From positions 1 through 8,530 of the forward strand of contig JAEZIV010000451.1 of assembly GCA_023436515.1 (NCBI GenBank): a stretch of 8,530 bases of DNA. The letters run 5' to 3'. Positions 1 to 6,419 of this stretch are shown piece by piece. The DNA comes from Bacillota bacterium. GTDB lineage: Bacteria; Bacillota; Clostridia; Acetivibrionales; DSM-1351. Within the stretch, counting starts at the first letter, position 1, and every line of letters starts with the position of its first letter. The notes under the pieces are model-generated. The model was not told where the DNA came from. It did not search any database and was given only the letters and a program-made list of their open reading frames with translations. Made by a program: the position numbers and the translations under genes.

Positions 1-456
1 TCAATGATCAGAACCAAGGGTGAAGCCGGCACCGGTAACGTAGTGGAAGCGGTAAGACACATGAGAACAGTAACCTCTGAAATACGCAAGGTACAAAGCG
101 CCTCCAAACAGGAGCTCATGACCATAGCAAAAGAATATGCTGCTCCCTATGATCTGGTTCTCTATGTTCATGAGCATGGTAAGCTTCCTGTCATCAATTT
201 TGCTGCCGGCGGTATAGCTACACCAGCCGACGCAGCCCTAATGATGCAGCTGGGCTGTGATGGTGTATTTGTAGGCTCGGGTATATTCAAGTCCTCAGAC
301 CCTGAGAAGAGGGCCCGCGCTATAGTAAAGGCTACAACCTACTTCAATGACCCCGCAGTTGTTGCTGAGGTTTCAGAGGAGTTGGGTACAGCAATGGACT
401 CTCTGGATGTAAGGGAGTTATCGGGAAACAGCCTGTATGCTTCACGGGGTTGGTAA
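1..456 (+). CDS. pdxS: Pyridoxal 5'-phosphate synthase synthase subunit PdxS, C-terminal half (5' end outside window)
   Basis: PdxS builds pyridoxal 5'-phosphate from ribose 5-phosphate, glyceraldehyde 3-phosphate and ammonia, the ammonia coming from PdxT. The frame is open from base 1 and holds about 151 residues, roughly the second half of a protein normally near 290 residues; the gene starts left of the window. Seen directly: the [12 protein letters not shown] segment, whose lysine corresponds in the family to the second active-site lysine (Lys149 in the Bacillus subtilis enzyme); the phosphate-binding run [20 protein letters not shown]; and [20 protein letters not shown], all typical of the (beta/alpha)8 barrel. 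The stop is TAA. The ATG at base 4 is an internal methionine, not a start. pdxT follows on the same strand after 192 nt. Identification is very secure. Confidence 0.97.
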   Translation, partial: SMIRTKGEAGTGNVVEAVRHMRTVTSEIRKVQSASKQELMTIAKEYAAPYDLVLYVHEHGKLPVINFAAGGIATPADAALMMQLGCDGVFVGSGIFKSSDPEKRARAIVKATTYFNDPAVVAEVSEELGTAMDSLDVRELSGNSLYASRGW

Positions 457-553
457 CCTGCAATTTAAAGCTATAGGCTCACTCTCAGAGGTAGTTATTT
501 AGGCTTGATTTCCATAAAGTTAACGTAATCAGCTGACCCTTTTACCTGCATGT

Positions 554-609
554 CTTGAGTTCAATGAATTTATCCCTATATGGAGTTTTCAGAAATTCAT
601 TAACTCAAG
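554..609 (+). repeat. Long imperfect hairpin in the pdxS-pdxT spacer
   Basis: Bases 554-571 and 593-609 are inverted copies that pair over 17 bp with a single unpaired C at 562. The loop is 21 nt. Only a short TTTT (620-623) lies downstream, about 10 nt after the stem, so it is a poor intrinsic terminator. It lies 25 nt before the pdxT Shine-Dalgarno and does not cover it. It could be an RNA processing or stability element, an attenuator that lowers pdxT relative to pdxS, or the remnant of a small mobile repeat. The rest of the 457-648 spacer shows no gene and no convincing promoter. Confidence 0.6.
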
Positions 610-648
610 TCTGTACGGTTTTGCTTGGTCATTAGAAAGGAATAGCAC

Positions 649-1221
649 ATGAAACGAATTGGAGTCCTGGGTTTACAGGGAGCGGTACAGGAGCATCTTA
701 ACATGCTTAATAAAATCGAGAATGTTCAAGCCTTCTCGGTTAAGTATAAAAAGGATATTGAGCAAATAGATGGACTTATTATTCCCGGGGGCGAGAGTAC
801 TGCTATCGGCAGGCTACTGGCAGATTTTGAACTTACCCTGCCCCTTAGGCATCGTATTGAAAAGGGGCTGCCGGTGTGGGGTACCTGTGCGGGTATGATT
901 ATTCTTGCCAAGAGCATTACTAACGATAGTAGAAGACATCTCGAGGTAATGGATATAGAGGTAATGAGAAATGGTTACGGTAGGCAATTGGACAGCTTTA
1001 CCACCAAAATTTCCCTACCTGAGATATCACAGAAGGAAATTCCACTGGTATTTATCAGAGCTCCCTATGTTGTCGGAACTGCGCCGGGAGTAGAGGTCCT
1101 TGTGAGGCTTGACGGACATATTGTGGCCTGCAGGCAGGAGAACATGCTGGCAACCTCCTTCCATCCGGAGCTGACCGCTGACCTTAGCTTTCATAAGTAT
1201 TTTTCCAGTATGGTTAGTTAA
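649..1221 (+). CDS. pdxT: Pyridoxal 5'-phosphate synthase glutaminase subunit PdxT
   Basis: PdxT hydrolyses glutamine and passes the ammonia to PdxS in the cytosolic PLP synthase complex. At 190 residues it has the usual full length. Seen directly: N-terminal GVLGLQGAVQEH (5-16), the GGEST oxyanion loop (47-51), the nucleophile elbow GTCAGM with Cys80, the RNGYGRQ motif (107-113), and SFHPEL with catalytic His172 and Glu174, giving a complete Cys-His-Glu triad of class I glutamine amidotransferases. The ATG at 649 is preceded by GAAAGGA (635-641) seven nt away, which supports this start. The 192-nt gap from pdxS is wide for this pair, which is often nearly adjacent. A hairpin terminator follows. 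Identification is very secure. Confidence 0.97.
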   Translation: MKRIGVLGLQGAVQEHLNMLNKIENVQAFSVKYKKDIEQIDGLIIPGGESTAIGRLLADFELTLPLRHRIEKGLPVWGTCAGMIILAKSITNDSRRHLEVMDIEVMRNGYGRQLDSFTTKISLPEISQKEIPLVFIRAPYVVGTAPGVEVLVRLDGHIVACRQENMLATSFHPELTADLSFHKYFSSMVS

Positions 1222-1241
1222 AAAATAATTTGTTCATACAT

Positions 1242-1290
1242 AAAAAAATCTCAATACCATCAAAAGCCGGTATTGAGATTTACTTTTATT
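1242..1290. terminator. Bidirectional intrinsic terminator between converging pdxT and the rhomboid gene
   Basis: A perfect 13-bp stem pairs 1246-1258 (AAATCTCAATACC) with 1269-1281 around a 10-nt loop. On the - strand the stem is followed by seven U (complement of 1242-1248), a good terminator for the rhomboid gene. On the + strand it is followed by TTTACTTTTATT, a weaker but usable tract for pdxT. The + strand arm overlaps none of pdxT; the tail reaches the last codons of the rhomboid gene. Confidence 0.85.
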
Positions 1291-2851
1291 CAATTGTTTT
1301 TGTCCTTATTTCCTCAAGTATATTTGAAATCTGCTCAGTGTTAGGTGAGCCTTCATCCCTTGCTTTCTCAAGGTGTTGGGTTGCCCTTTCATATTGTCCG
1401 GCGCTGTAGTAAAGAACTCCAAGCAGCATATGCCCGTCAGGAGGGCTTATGTCTACCAACATGCTTGCATGTTCTATTCCTTCATTAAATTTACCCAGAT
1501 TGAGTTCTGCCTTAGTTAATATCCACAATACATTAGCTCTAATACTTTCATCTCTTGGATCGATTTCCAGAATGTCCTTGCCCAGCTTTTCTATCTGTGT
1601 CCAATTACCTTGAGAATCCATATTACTAAGCTCTGCCGCCATCGCAACAGCCTTATTGTTGCGGTTATTGAATCCGAAGAACAAGCCTCCCACAATAACA
1701 GCTATTGTAATAGCTACATACAGTACCCTAAGTAAGCTTTCCTTAGATGACTTAAGCTTAGTTTTATATGCTGCACCGGTCACTAATAAACCTCCGACCA
1801 AACCACCAAGATGCGCATTATTATCAATCTGCTTATTCATATATCCATAAGCAAGGTTTATCACTACTGTGACTACCAGGTTAGCGCCAAATCCGCTTTT
1901 GAGCAGCGCGGGTCTCCGTATGGAAAAGAACAACAGCGCACCCAATAAACCAAATATTGCTCCCGATGCACCGACAGCATTCGATTGAGAAAAGGAAAAG
2001 CTGGCTATGTTTCCTACCAGTCCGGCAATAAAATATATAAGCAAAAAATTCCATCGTCCGAATAATCTCTCCACCTGTGAACCCAGTATAAACAATGAGT
2101 AGCAATTTACTACAAGGTGAATCTCGTTACCATGTAGAAACATGGGTGATAAAAATCTCCAGTACTCACCCTGAAGAAGCAGAAGGTTCACCTTTGCACC
2201 AAAGGGCTCTAGCAGAGAGCTATAACTCACTCCCTGCCGAATAGCAAGCAGCCTTATTATCGCCCACATGATAATATTTATGACAATTAGGCTATAGGTT
2301 ATCCAGGGCTTCTTTACCTTAATCTCTATATCCATATCGCTCTTACGTTTTTCAAGCAGTTCTTTTATTTCCTCAGTATCAGCAGATTTCACATCCAGCT
2401 TCTTTGAAAAGAAATTCCTGACGGTTCTCTCAATTTTCGCATCAAAGGTAGGATAATTAAAATGCTTGGTAATACTCCCTTCAGCTATATTGAGAGAATA
2501 GGCCTTTAGAAATTTCTTCTCTTCAGGAATATCAATCTGTCCGCGAATAATAACATCAAGTTTTTCCAGCTCAGGCTCACTGTCATAGAGAAAGAGCTTG
2601 AAAATTGTTGCATTATTCATACTAAGGTTATTCAGACTATCCAAGCCATGCTCCATAAAAAGGCGAGTCTGTTCTATATTCAGCTTATCACCGTCTATTA
2701 TCTCCAGAATTACTGTCATACCCTGAAAATGCTTGTAAAGACTTGCAGTACCTCTGCTGAAATCAAGCAAATCCTGATCGTTACCTATTACATTGAAATA
2801 CTCTTTTTCTATAAAACAACCTGCCAGGGTAGTAATAAAATCAGTTTTCAT
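1286..2851 (-). CDS. Rhomboid-family intramembrane serine protease with N-terminal cytosolic domain and TPR-like tail (GluP/YqgP type)
   Basis: Probable membrane-embedded serine protease that cleaves transmembrane segments. The 521-residue protein has a soluble N-terminal domain (about 1-180), a seven-helix membrane region (about 183-394) and a soluble C-terminal part (about 400-521) with two or more TPR-like helix pairs. Seen directly: WRFLSPMFLHGN (231-242), HLVVN with His245 and Asn249 of the rhomboid helix 2 motif, GASG with nucleophile Ser296, and AHLGG with catalytic His347, so the Ser-His dyad is intact. Order and length match Bacillus GluP (YqgP, about 507 residues), which is known to act in membrane-protein quality control; the same substrate here is inference. 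The ATG at 2851 has GGAGG (2863-2867) 11 nt upstream. The start overlaps the end of the homocysteine methyltransferase gene by 11 nt, so the two are probably translationally coupled. Confidence 0.92.
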   Translation of the reverse strand: MKTDFITTLAGCFIEKEYFNVIGNDQDLLDFSRGTASLYKHFQGMTVILEIIDGDKLNIEQTRLFMEHGLDSLNNLSMNNATIFKLFLYDSEPELEKLDVIIRGQIDIPEEKKFLKAYSLNIAEGSITKHFNYPTFDAKIERTVRNFFSKKLDVKSADTEEIKELLEKRKSDMDIEIKVKKPWITYSLIVINIIMWAIIRLLAIRQGVSYSSLLEPFGAKVNLLLLQGEYWRFLSPMFLHGNEIHLVVNCYSLFILGSQVERLFGRWNFLLIYFIAGLVGNIASFSFSQSNAVGASGAIFGLLGALLFFSIRRPALLKSGFGANLVVTVVINLAYGYMNKQIDNNAHLGGLVGGLLVTGAAYKTKLKSSKESLLRVLYVAITIAVIVGGLFFGFNNRNNKAVAMAAELSNMDSQGNWTQIEKLGKDILEIDPRDESIRANVLWILTKAELNLGKFNEGIEHASMLVDISPPDGHMLLGVLYYSAGQYERATQHLEKARDEGSPNTEQISNILEEIRTKTIE

Positions 2852-4160
2852 TAGTCAAATAGCCTCCACAGTCAACAGCTCCATATTTGCCAAGTATATT
2901 TTCAGCCTCCAGGTTATTTGAAATATAACCTGCCCTGCCCTTGTACACCCGTAGACCGGCTTCAAGAGCTTTTAAATCATTTGATTTAATAATAAAGGGC
3001 TGCCTGAGGTAGGTTTGCGCTTCTTTAACTATTCCCTCCATCAGCATAGCAGCTTTATCCTCTAATGAATCAATATCAATAAATATTATATCCCATTCTT
3101 CATCCAAAAGATCCATACAGGCATCGGTAACAGTTCCCATATCACCTGCTTCTAAAGCAGCCTTCAATTCTCCATCCCTGCTTGCGTCAATTCGCCCGAT
3201 ACTAGCGGTGCTTACAGCATCGAAGCTAATCTTGCTGGATGCTGAAGTAATATAGTCTACATCAGGCTTTCTGTCAGAACACTCACCGTATTCATTTTGG
3301 TAGCTCTTTATAAGCTCGGCTACTTTTGCTATATACTCCGGAGTAGTTCCGCAGCAGCCCCCAACCAGTCTTGCGCCATATTTAAGAAAATCAGGAACAA
3401 AGCATGCAAAGCCTTCAGGTGTTTGCTTAAAGTGCTGCTTTCCCTCGACTATTTCAGGCAGGCCGGCATTTGGTTTAATACTAAAGGGTAATCCAATCGC
3501 CCCGTAGCTTTCAGCTATTTTTATCATATATTCAGGGCCAAAGGAGCAATTTGTTCCTATGAGATCTGCTCCCATAGAGTTGAGTATAGCCGCACATACC
3601 CCCGGCTCAGTACCCATAAGTGTTCTGCCGTTCTGTTCATACGAGACAGAACAAATAACAGGGAGAGAGCAGTTTTCCTTTGCCGCCAGCAGTGCAATTC
3701 TCAACTCACTAATATCTGTAAAGGTCTCAAGACTTATTATATCTGCGCCACCTTCAGTAACTGCTATTATCTGATCCTTAAATGTATTATAGGCCTTTTC
3801 AAAGGTAAGCTCGCCAAAGGGCTCTAGAAGCTTCCCCAGAGGACCGATAGAAGCAGCAACATAGCATTTTCCTCCTGCCACCTCTTTAGCAAGCTTGGCT
3901 GCCTGATAATTTATCTCGTAATGCTTTTCCAGCAGTCCATATTCCTCCAGCTTAATTGCGTGAGATTGAAAGGTATTTGTTTGAATGACATCGGAGCCTG
4001 CATCCATATACCCTTTGTATATACTCCTTACAATTTCGGGGTGTGTGATATTCCACTCCTCCGGGCAGGTTCCCGGGCCGAGACCGTTCTCCATGAGCAT
4101 CCTCCCCATCGACCCGTCAAAAACCAAAACCTTTTTATCTAAATCATTTATAAATGACAT
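2841..4160 (-). CDS. Homocysteine S-methyltransferase family protein with truncated pterin-binding-like C-terminal extension
   Basis: Likely transfers a methyl group to homocysteine, giving methionine; methyl donor unknown. Residue numbers count from the upstream ATG at 4172 (subtract 4 for the preferred start). Residues about 8-292 form the homocysteine methyltransferase barrel: FDGSMGRMLMENG (18-30), DVIQTNTF (61-68), ETFTD (149-153), GTNCSFGP with Cys209, and GGCCGTTP with Cys273-Cys274, the three zinc ligands of the family. Residues about 322-434 resemble the first half of a MetH-type pterin-binding domain (see findings) but the barrel is cut short, and no cobalamin domain follows. Total length is far below full MetH and above a stand-alone methyltransferase. 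I chose the ATG at 4160 because GGAGG (4166-4170) lies 5 nt before it; the frame extends to an ATG at 4172 without a ribosome site. It has its own promoter and overlaps the rhomboid gene downstream. Confidence 0.88.
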   Translation of the reverse strand: MSFINDLDKKVLVFDGSMGRMLMENGLGPGTCPEEWNITHPEIVRSIYKGYMDAGSDVIQTNTFQSHAIKLEEYGLLEKHYEINYQAAKLAKEVAGGKCYVAASIGPLGKLLEPFGELTFEKAYNTFKDQIIAVTEGGADIISLETFTDISELRIALLAAKENCSLPVICSVSYEQNGRTLMGTEPGVCAAILNSMGADLIGTNCSFGPEYMIKIAESYGAIGLPFSIKPNAGLPEIVEGKQHFKQTPEGFACFVPDFLKYGARLVGGCCGTTPEYIAKVAELIKSYQNEYGECSDRKPDVDYITSASSKISFDAVSTASIGRIDASRDGELKAALEAGDMGTVTDACMDLLDEEWDIIFIDIDSLEDKAAMLMEGIVKEAQTYLRQPFIIKSNDLKALEAGLRVYKGRAGYISNNLEAENILGKYGAVDCGGYLTNEN

Positions 4161-4165
4161 AAACT

Positions 4166-4170
4166 CCTCC
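4166..4170 (-). promoter_or_regulatory. Ribosome binding site deciding the homocysteine methyltransferase start
   Basis: GGAGG on the - strand, 5 nt before the ATG at 4160. These bases overlap the alternative upstream ATG (4172) and its next codons, and nothing resembling a ribosome site lies before that ATG. This favours the shorter protein beginning MSFINDLDKK. Confidence 0.75.
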
Positions 4171-4181
4171 ATAAAAGCTTT

Positions 4182-4218
4182 ACTAAATAAAATTGCCAGT
4201 GTTTTAGGCTGGCAATTT
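4182..4218 (-). terminator. Terminator-like hairpin in the 5' leader of the homocysteine methyltransferase gene
   Basis: On the - strand AAATTGCCAG (4218-4209) pairs perfectly with CTGGCAATTT (4199-4190), 10 bp around a 9-nt loop, followed by TATTTAGTA after the last stem T, giving a U-rich run. It would end transcripts arriving from the acyl-CoA synthetase, which has no better terminator of its own. It also sits only about 10 nt after the predicted start of the promoter at 4235-4264, so it is part of that promoter's own leader. Confidence 0.7.
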
Positions 4219-4234
4219 AAATGTATCTAATAAA

Positions 4235-4264
4235 ATTATAAATATGCAATAACCAAAAAGTCAA
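4235..4264 (-). promoter_or_regulatory. Strong sigma-A-type promoter of the homocysteine methyltransferase-rhomboid operon
   Basis: On the - strand, -35 TTGACT (4264-4259) and a perfect -10 TATAAT (4240-4235) are separated by 18 nt. The predicted start is near A4228 or G4227, giving a leader of about 68 nt to the ATG at 4160. The 4265-4390 stretch further upstream shows no riboswitch I can recognise. Confidence 0.75.
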
Positions 4265-4390
4265 TTACTATGAGCCTATAGCCAAAAATTAGCTTTCTCT
4301 CTTATAGCAAATCATCCTGAAACAGGCCGAATACTATTTTATTCTGGAATATAAAGCTTTAGCAGCAATTGGCTTTGGTAAAGTCCGGTG

Positions 4391-6055
4391 TTATGCTGTT
4401 TCAATATTTGCCTCATCCTGTAAGCCCAATTGAACTATGGCATTTTCTCTCATTTTGTATTTCTGTATCTTTCCGCTGGCTGTCATTGGGAAGCTATCAA
4501 CGAAGCTTACATATTTAGGAGTCTTATGTCTTGCCATATGTGACCTTACCGCATTCTTAACCTCTTCCTCTGTAAGGCTTAAGCCTTGCTTCAGAATAAT
4601 ACAGGCCATTATCTCCTCACCATATGCCTTGGAGGGCACACCAATAACCTGAACATCCTTGATCTCAGGAAGTGTGTATAAAAATTCCTCAATTTCCTTG
4701 GGATATATGTTTTCTCCACCTCTTATTATCATGTCCTTAATTCGTCCGGTTATTTTATAGTACCCATCCTTATCCCTGGTTGCAAGATCACCAGTATGCA
4801 GCCAGCCCTCAGCATCAATTGCCTGTGCTGTTGCTTCGGGCATTTTGTAATAGCCCTTCATTACGTTATAGCCTCTCGCTACAAACTCTCCGGCAACTCC
4901 GTCAGGTACCTCCTGATTTGTTTCAGGGTCTACTACCTTACATTCAACAAAGGGCAATGCACGCCCAACTGTTGCAACTCTATGCTCAAGACTGTCCTTT
5001 GTACTTGTCTGAGTACAAACCGGAGATGCTTCTGTCTGACCATAGGCTATTGTAATTTCCTTCATGTTCATCTTGTCCACTACCTCCTGCATTACCTTAA
5101 CCGGACATGGTGAACCTGCCATGATACCGGTTCTGAGTGATGAAAAATCGAAGGTCTTGAAGTCGGGGTGCTCCAGCATGGCGATGAACATAGTCGGTAC
5201 ACCGTGAACAGCAGTGCATTTCTCATTTTGAATTGCCTGCATAACCTTTAACGGCTGATAATATTCCAGTGGAACCATAGTTGTTCCATGGGTTACAGAA
5301 GCCATTATTGCAAGGACCAGTCCGAAACAATGGAAAAAAGGTACAGGAATGCACAATCTGTCTTCATGTGTAAAGTGCATGCAATCACCGATGCACTTAC
5401 CGTTGTTTACGATATTATAATGTGTCAGCATAACTCCTTTCGGGAATCCGGTAGTTCCGGAGGTATACTGCATGTTTATTACCTCATGACAATTAAGTGA
5501 ATTACTTATGGTAAAAAGGTCCTCGTCAGGTATTTCACTGCCCATAATCTCAATATCGGACCAATTGAACATCCCTGGATATCTTGCGTCACCCACACTA
5601 ATAACATTTTTAAGGAAAGGCAGCTTGTCACTTTTAAACTGGCCAGGCTCGCAGTCCTTCAGTTCAGGGCACAGCTCATTGAGTATTTCAACATAATTCG
5701 AATCCTTAAAACCATCAATCAAAATTAACGTGCTTGCATCTGATTGCTTAAGGAGATAATCCAGCTCAAATATTTTATAGTTTGTATTTACAGTAACAAG
5801 CACTGCACCAATTTTGGCTGTTGCAAATAATGCTGTGATCCATTCAGGTACATTAGTAGCCCATATAGCGACATGGTCACCCTTCTTAATACCCATTTTC
5901 ATAAAGCCTTTTGCAATTGAGTCGCATAAAGAATTGAACTCAGAATATGTCTTTCTAAAAGGACGGTCTGTGTATAAAACGCACTCATGATCAGGGTATT
6001 TAGCTGCCATTTCTGCAAGCATTCCACCCACTGTGATTTCCATAAGCTTTTCCAT
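4391..6055 (-). CDS. Acyl-CoA synthetase (AMP-forming; FadD/YngI-like), under T-box control
   Basis: Activates a carboxylic acid to its CoA thioester through an acyl-adenylate, in the cytosol. The protein is 554 residues, normal for fatty-acyl-CoA synthetases. Seen directly, numbered from the chosen start: P-loop YTSGTTGFPKG (197-207), FFHCFG (about 240-245), AYGQTE (337-342), HTGDLATRDKDGYY with Asp423, the hinge GRIKDMIIRGGENIYP (437-452) with Arg438, and ASGKIQK with the catalytic lysine near 529. All key residues are present. The acid cannot be read from sequence; closest look is to FadD/YngI-like enzymes for fatty or branched short-chain acids. The ATG at 6055 was chosen because GGAGG lies 6 nt before it; the longer frame begins with a TTG (6070) that overlaps this site. 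It appears monocistronic, preceded by a full T-box leader best read as leucine-specific, which suggests a role in leucine or branched-chain acid supply. Confidence 0.93.
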   Translation of the reverse strand: MEKLMEITVGGMLAEMAAKYPDHECVLYTDRPFRKTYSEFNSLCDSIAKGFMKMGIKKGDHVAIWATNVPEWITALFATAKIGAVLVTVNTNYKIFELDYLLKQSDASTLILIDGFKDSNYVEILNELCPELKDCEPGQFKSDKLPFLKNVISVGDARYPGMFNWSDIEIMGSEIPDEDLFTISNSLNCHEVINMQYTSGTTGFPKGVMLTHYNIVNNGKCIGDCMHFTHEDRLCIPVPFFHCFGLVLAIMASVTHGTTMVPLEYYQPLKVMQAIQNEKCTAVHGVPTMFIAMLEHPDFKTFDFSSLRTGIMAGSPCPVKVMQEVVDKMNMKEITIAYGQTEASPVCTQTSTKDSLEHRVATVGRALPFVECKVVDPETNQEVPDGVAGEFVARGYNVMKGYYKMPEATAQAIDAEGWLHTGDLATRDKDGYYKITGRIKDMIIRGGENIYPKEIEEFLYTLPEIKDVQVIGVPSKAYGEEIMACIILKQGLSLTEEEVKNAVRSHMARHKTPKYVSFVDSFPMTASGKIQKYKMRENAIVQLGLQDEANIETA

Positions 6056-6061
6056 ATAGCA

Positions 6062-6066
6062 CCTCC
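6062..6066 (-). promoter_or_regulatory. Ribosome binding site deciding the acyl-CoA synthetase start
   Basis: GGAGG (part of GGAGGTG) on the - strand, 6 nt before the ATG at 6055. The alternative TTG start at 6070 would place this site inside the coding region and has no site of its own. Confidence 0.85.
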
Positions 6067-6084
6067 ACAAAATAATAAATGTCT

Positions 6085-6131
6085 AAAAATAAAATAAAAA
6101 AGCCTTTCATCTCAGTTATGAGACGAAAAGC
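6085..6131 (-). terminator. Regulated intrinsic terminator of the T-box leader
   Basis: On the - strand GCTTTTCGTCTCA (6131-6119) pairs with TGAGATGAAAGGC (6114-6102), 13 bp including two G-U pairs, around a TAAC loop, then TTTTTTATTTTATTTTT (6101-6085). Its 5' arm is the same sequence that closes the antiterminator, so the two folds exclude each other. It lies about 30 nt before the start codon. Confidence 0.92.
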
Positions 6132-6352
6132 ATATTCCGCGGTACCACTCAATTTAATTCATAGCTTAGGGTTCCAAGCTTGAATTCTCTCTGATCATAT
6201 AACGGTGAAAACCGTACCGGCCTGACTATTCAGCCGGAATGCTCCAGGGCGAGCTTCAACTGTTTAAACCGCTATCTTCCACCAAATGATAGCTCTCTTT
6301 AGGTTCACATCAGTCTACTGTTCCCGTTCACAGCAGATATCTATTCGAAATT
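6085..6352 (-). promoter_or_regulatory. T-box riboswitch leader, specifier best read as CUC (leucine)
   Basis: Senses uncharged tRNA and prevents premature termination ahead of the acyl-CoA synthetase. On the - strand: Stem I carries the AGTA loop-E strand (about 6319-6316), the AGAGAGC motif (6298-6292) and a distal hairpin GCTATC/GATAGC (6293-6288 with 6276-6271). The descending strand has TGAAG, then CTC (6253-6251), then G and CCC. Aligning by distance from the ACTG/CAGT helix makes CTC the specifier, followed by the expected purine. Middle hairpins: CCGGC/GCCGG (about 6237-6217), ACGGT/ACCGT around TTTC, and a stem AATTC-AGCTT / AAGCT-GAATT (6186-6156). The T-box is TGAGTGGTACCGCG (6151-6138). 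In the antiterminator TGAG pairs with CTCA, TGGTACC forms the tRNA-binding bulge, and GCGGAA pairs with TTTTCGT (two G-U at least). T144-type base U after UGG fits discriminator A73. Confidence 0.93.
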
Positions 6353-6358
6353 ATTAAT

Positions 6359-6388
6359 ATAATACTATGTAAATTGTACCAATGTCAA
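6359..6388 (-). promoter_or_regulatory. Sigma-A-type promoter of the T-box leader and acyl-CoA synthetase gene
   Basis: On the - strand a perfect -35 TTGACA (6388-6383) and -10 TATTAT (6364-6359) are 18 nt apart. The predicted start is near 6352, giving a leader of about 300 nt, right for a full T-box. It lies 32-61 nt after the degU stop. No terminator is visible between degU and this promoter. Confidence 0.75.
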
Positions 6389-6419
6389 TACATTATTTAT
6401 TATAAGCTGCATTGACCTT

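Noticed and set aside
2841..2851. Frameshift at the methyltransferase end that hides the rest of a MetH
   Set aside because: The sequence downstream is entirely the rhomboid protein with its own ribosome site; no pterin or cobalamin domain appears in any - strand frame.
4161..4172. Longer methyltransferase start at 4172
   Set aside because: The GGAGG ribosome site lies inside the extra codons and there is no site before the upstream ATG.
470..4282. Identical 12-mer GCTATAGGCTCA at 470-481 (+) and 4282-4271 (-)
   Set aside because: A few shared 12-mers are expected by chance in both strands of 8.5 kb, and the match does not extend.
4219..4390. Possible SAM (S-box) or other riboswitch before the homocysteine methyltransferase gene
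   Set aside because: The gene's role made it worth looking, but I see none of the conserved S-box blocks, and the stretch lies mostly upstream of the strong promoter at 4235-4264, so it would not be in that transcript.
4780..5113. Overlapping + strand frames of about 90-105 codons inside the acyl-CoA synthetase gene
   Set aside because: They lie opposite a well-conserved enzyme, lack ribosome sites and recognisable motifs, and look like antisense shadows.
6056..6070. TTG start at 6070 for the acyl-CoA synthetase
   Set aside because: The ribosome site GGAGG overlaps these codons and is correctly spaced for the ATG at 6055.
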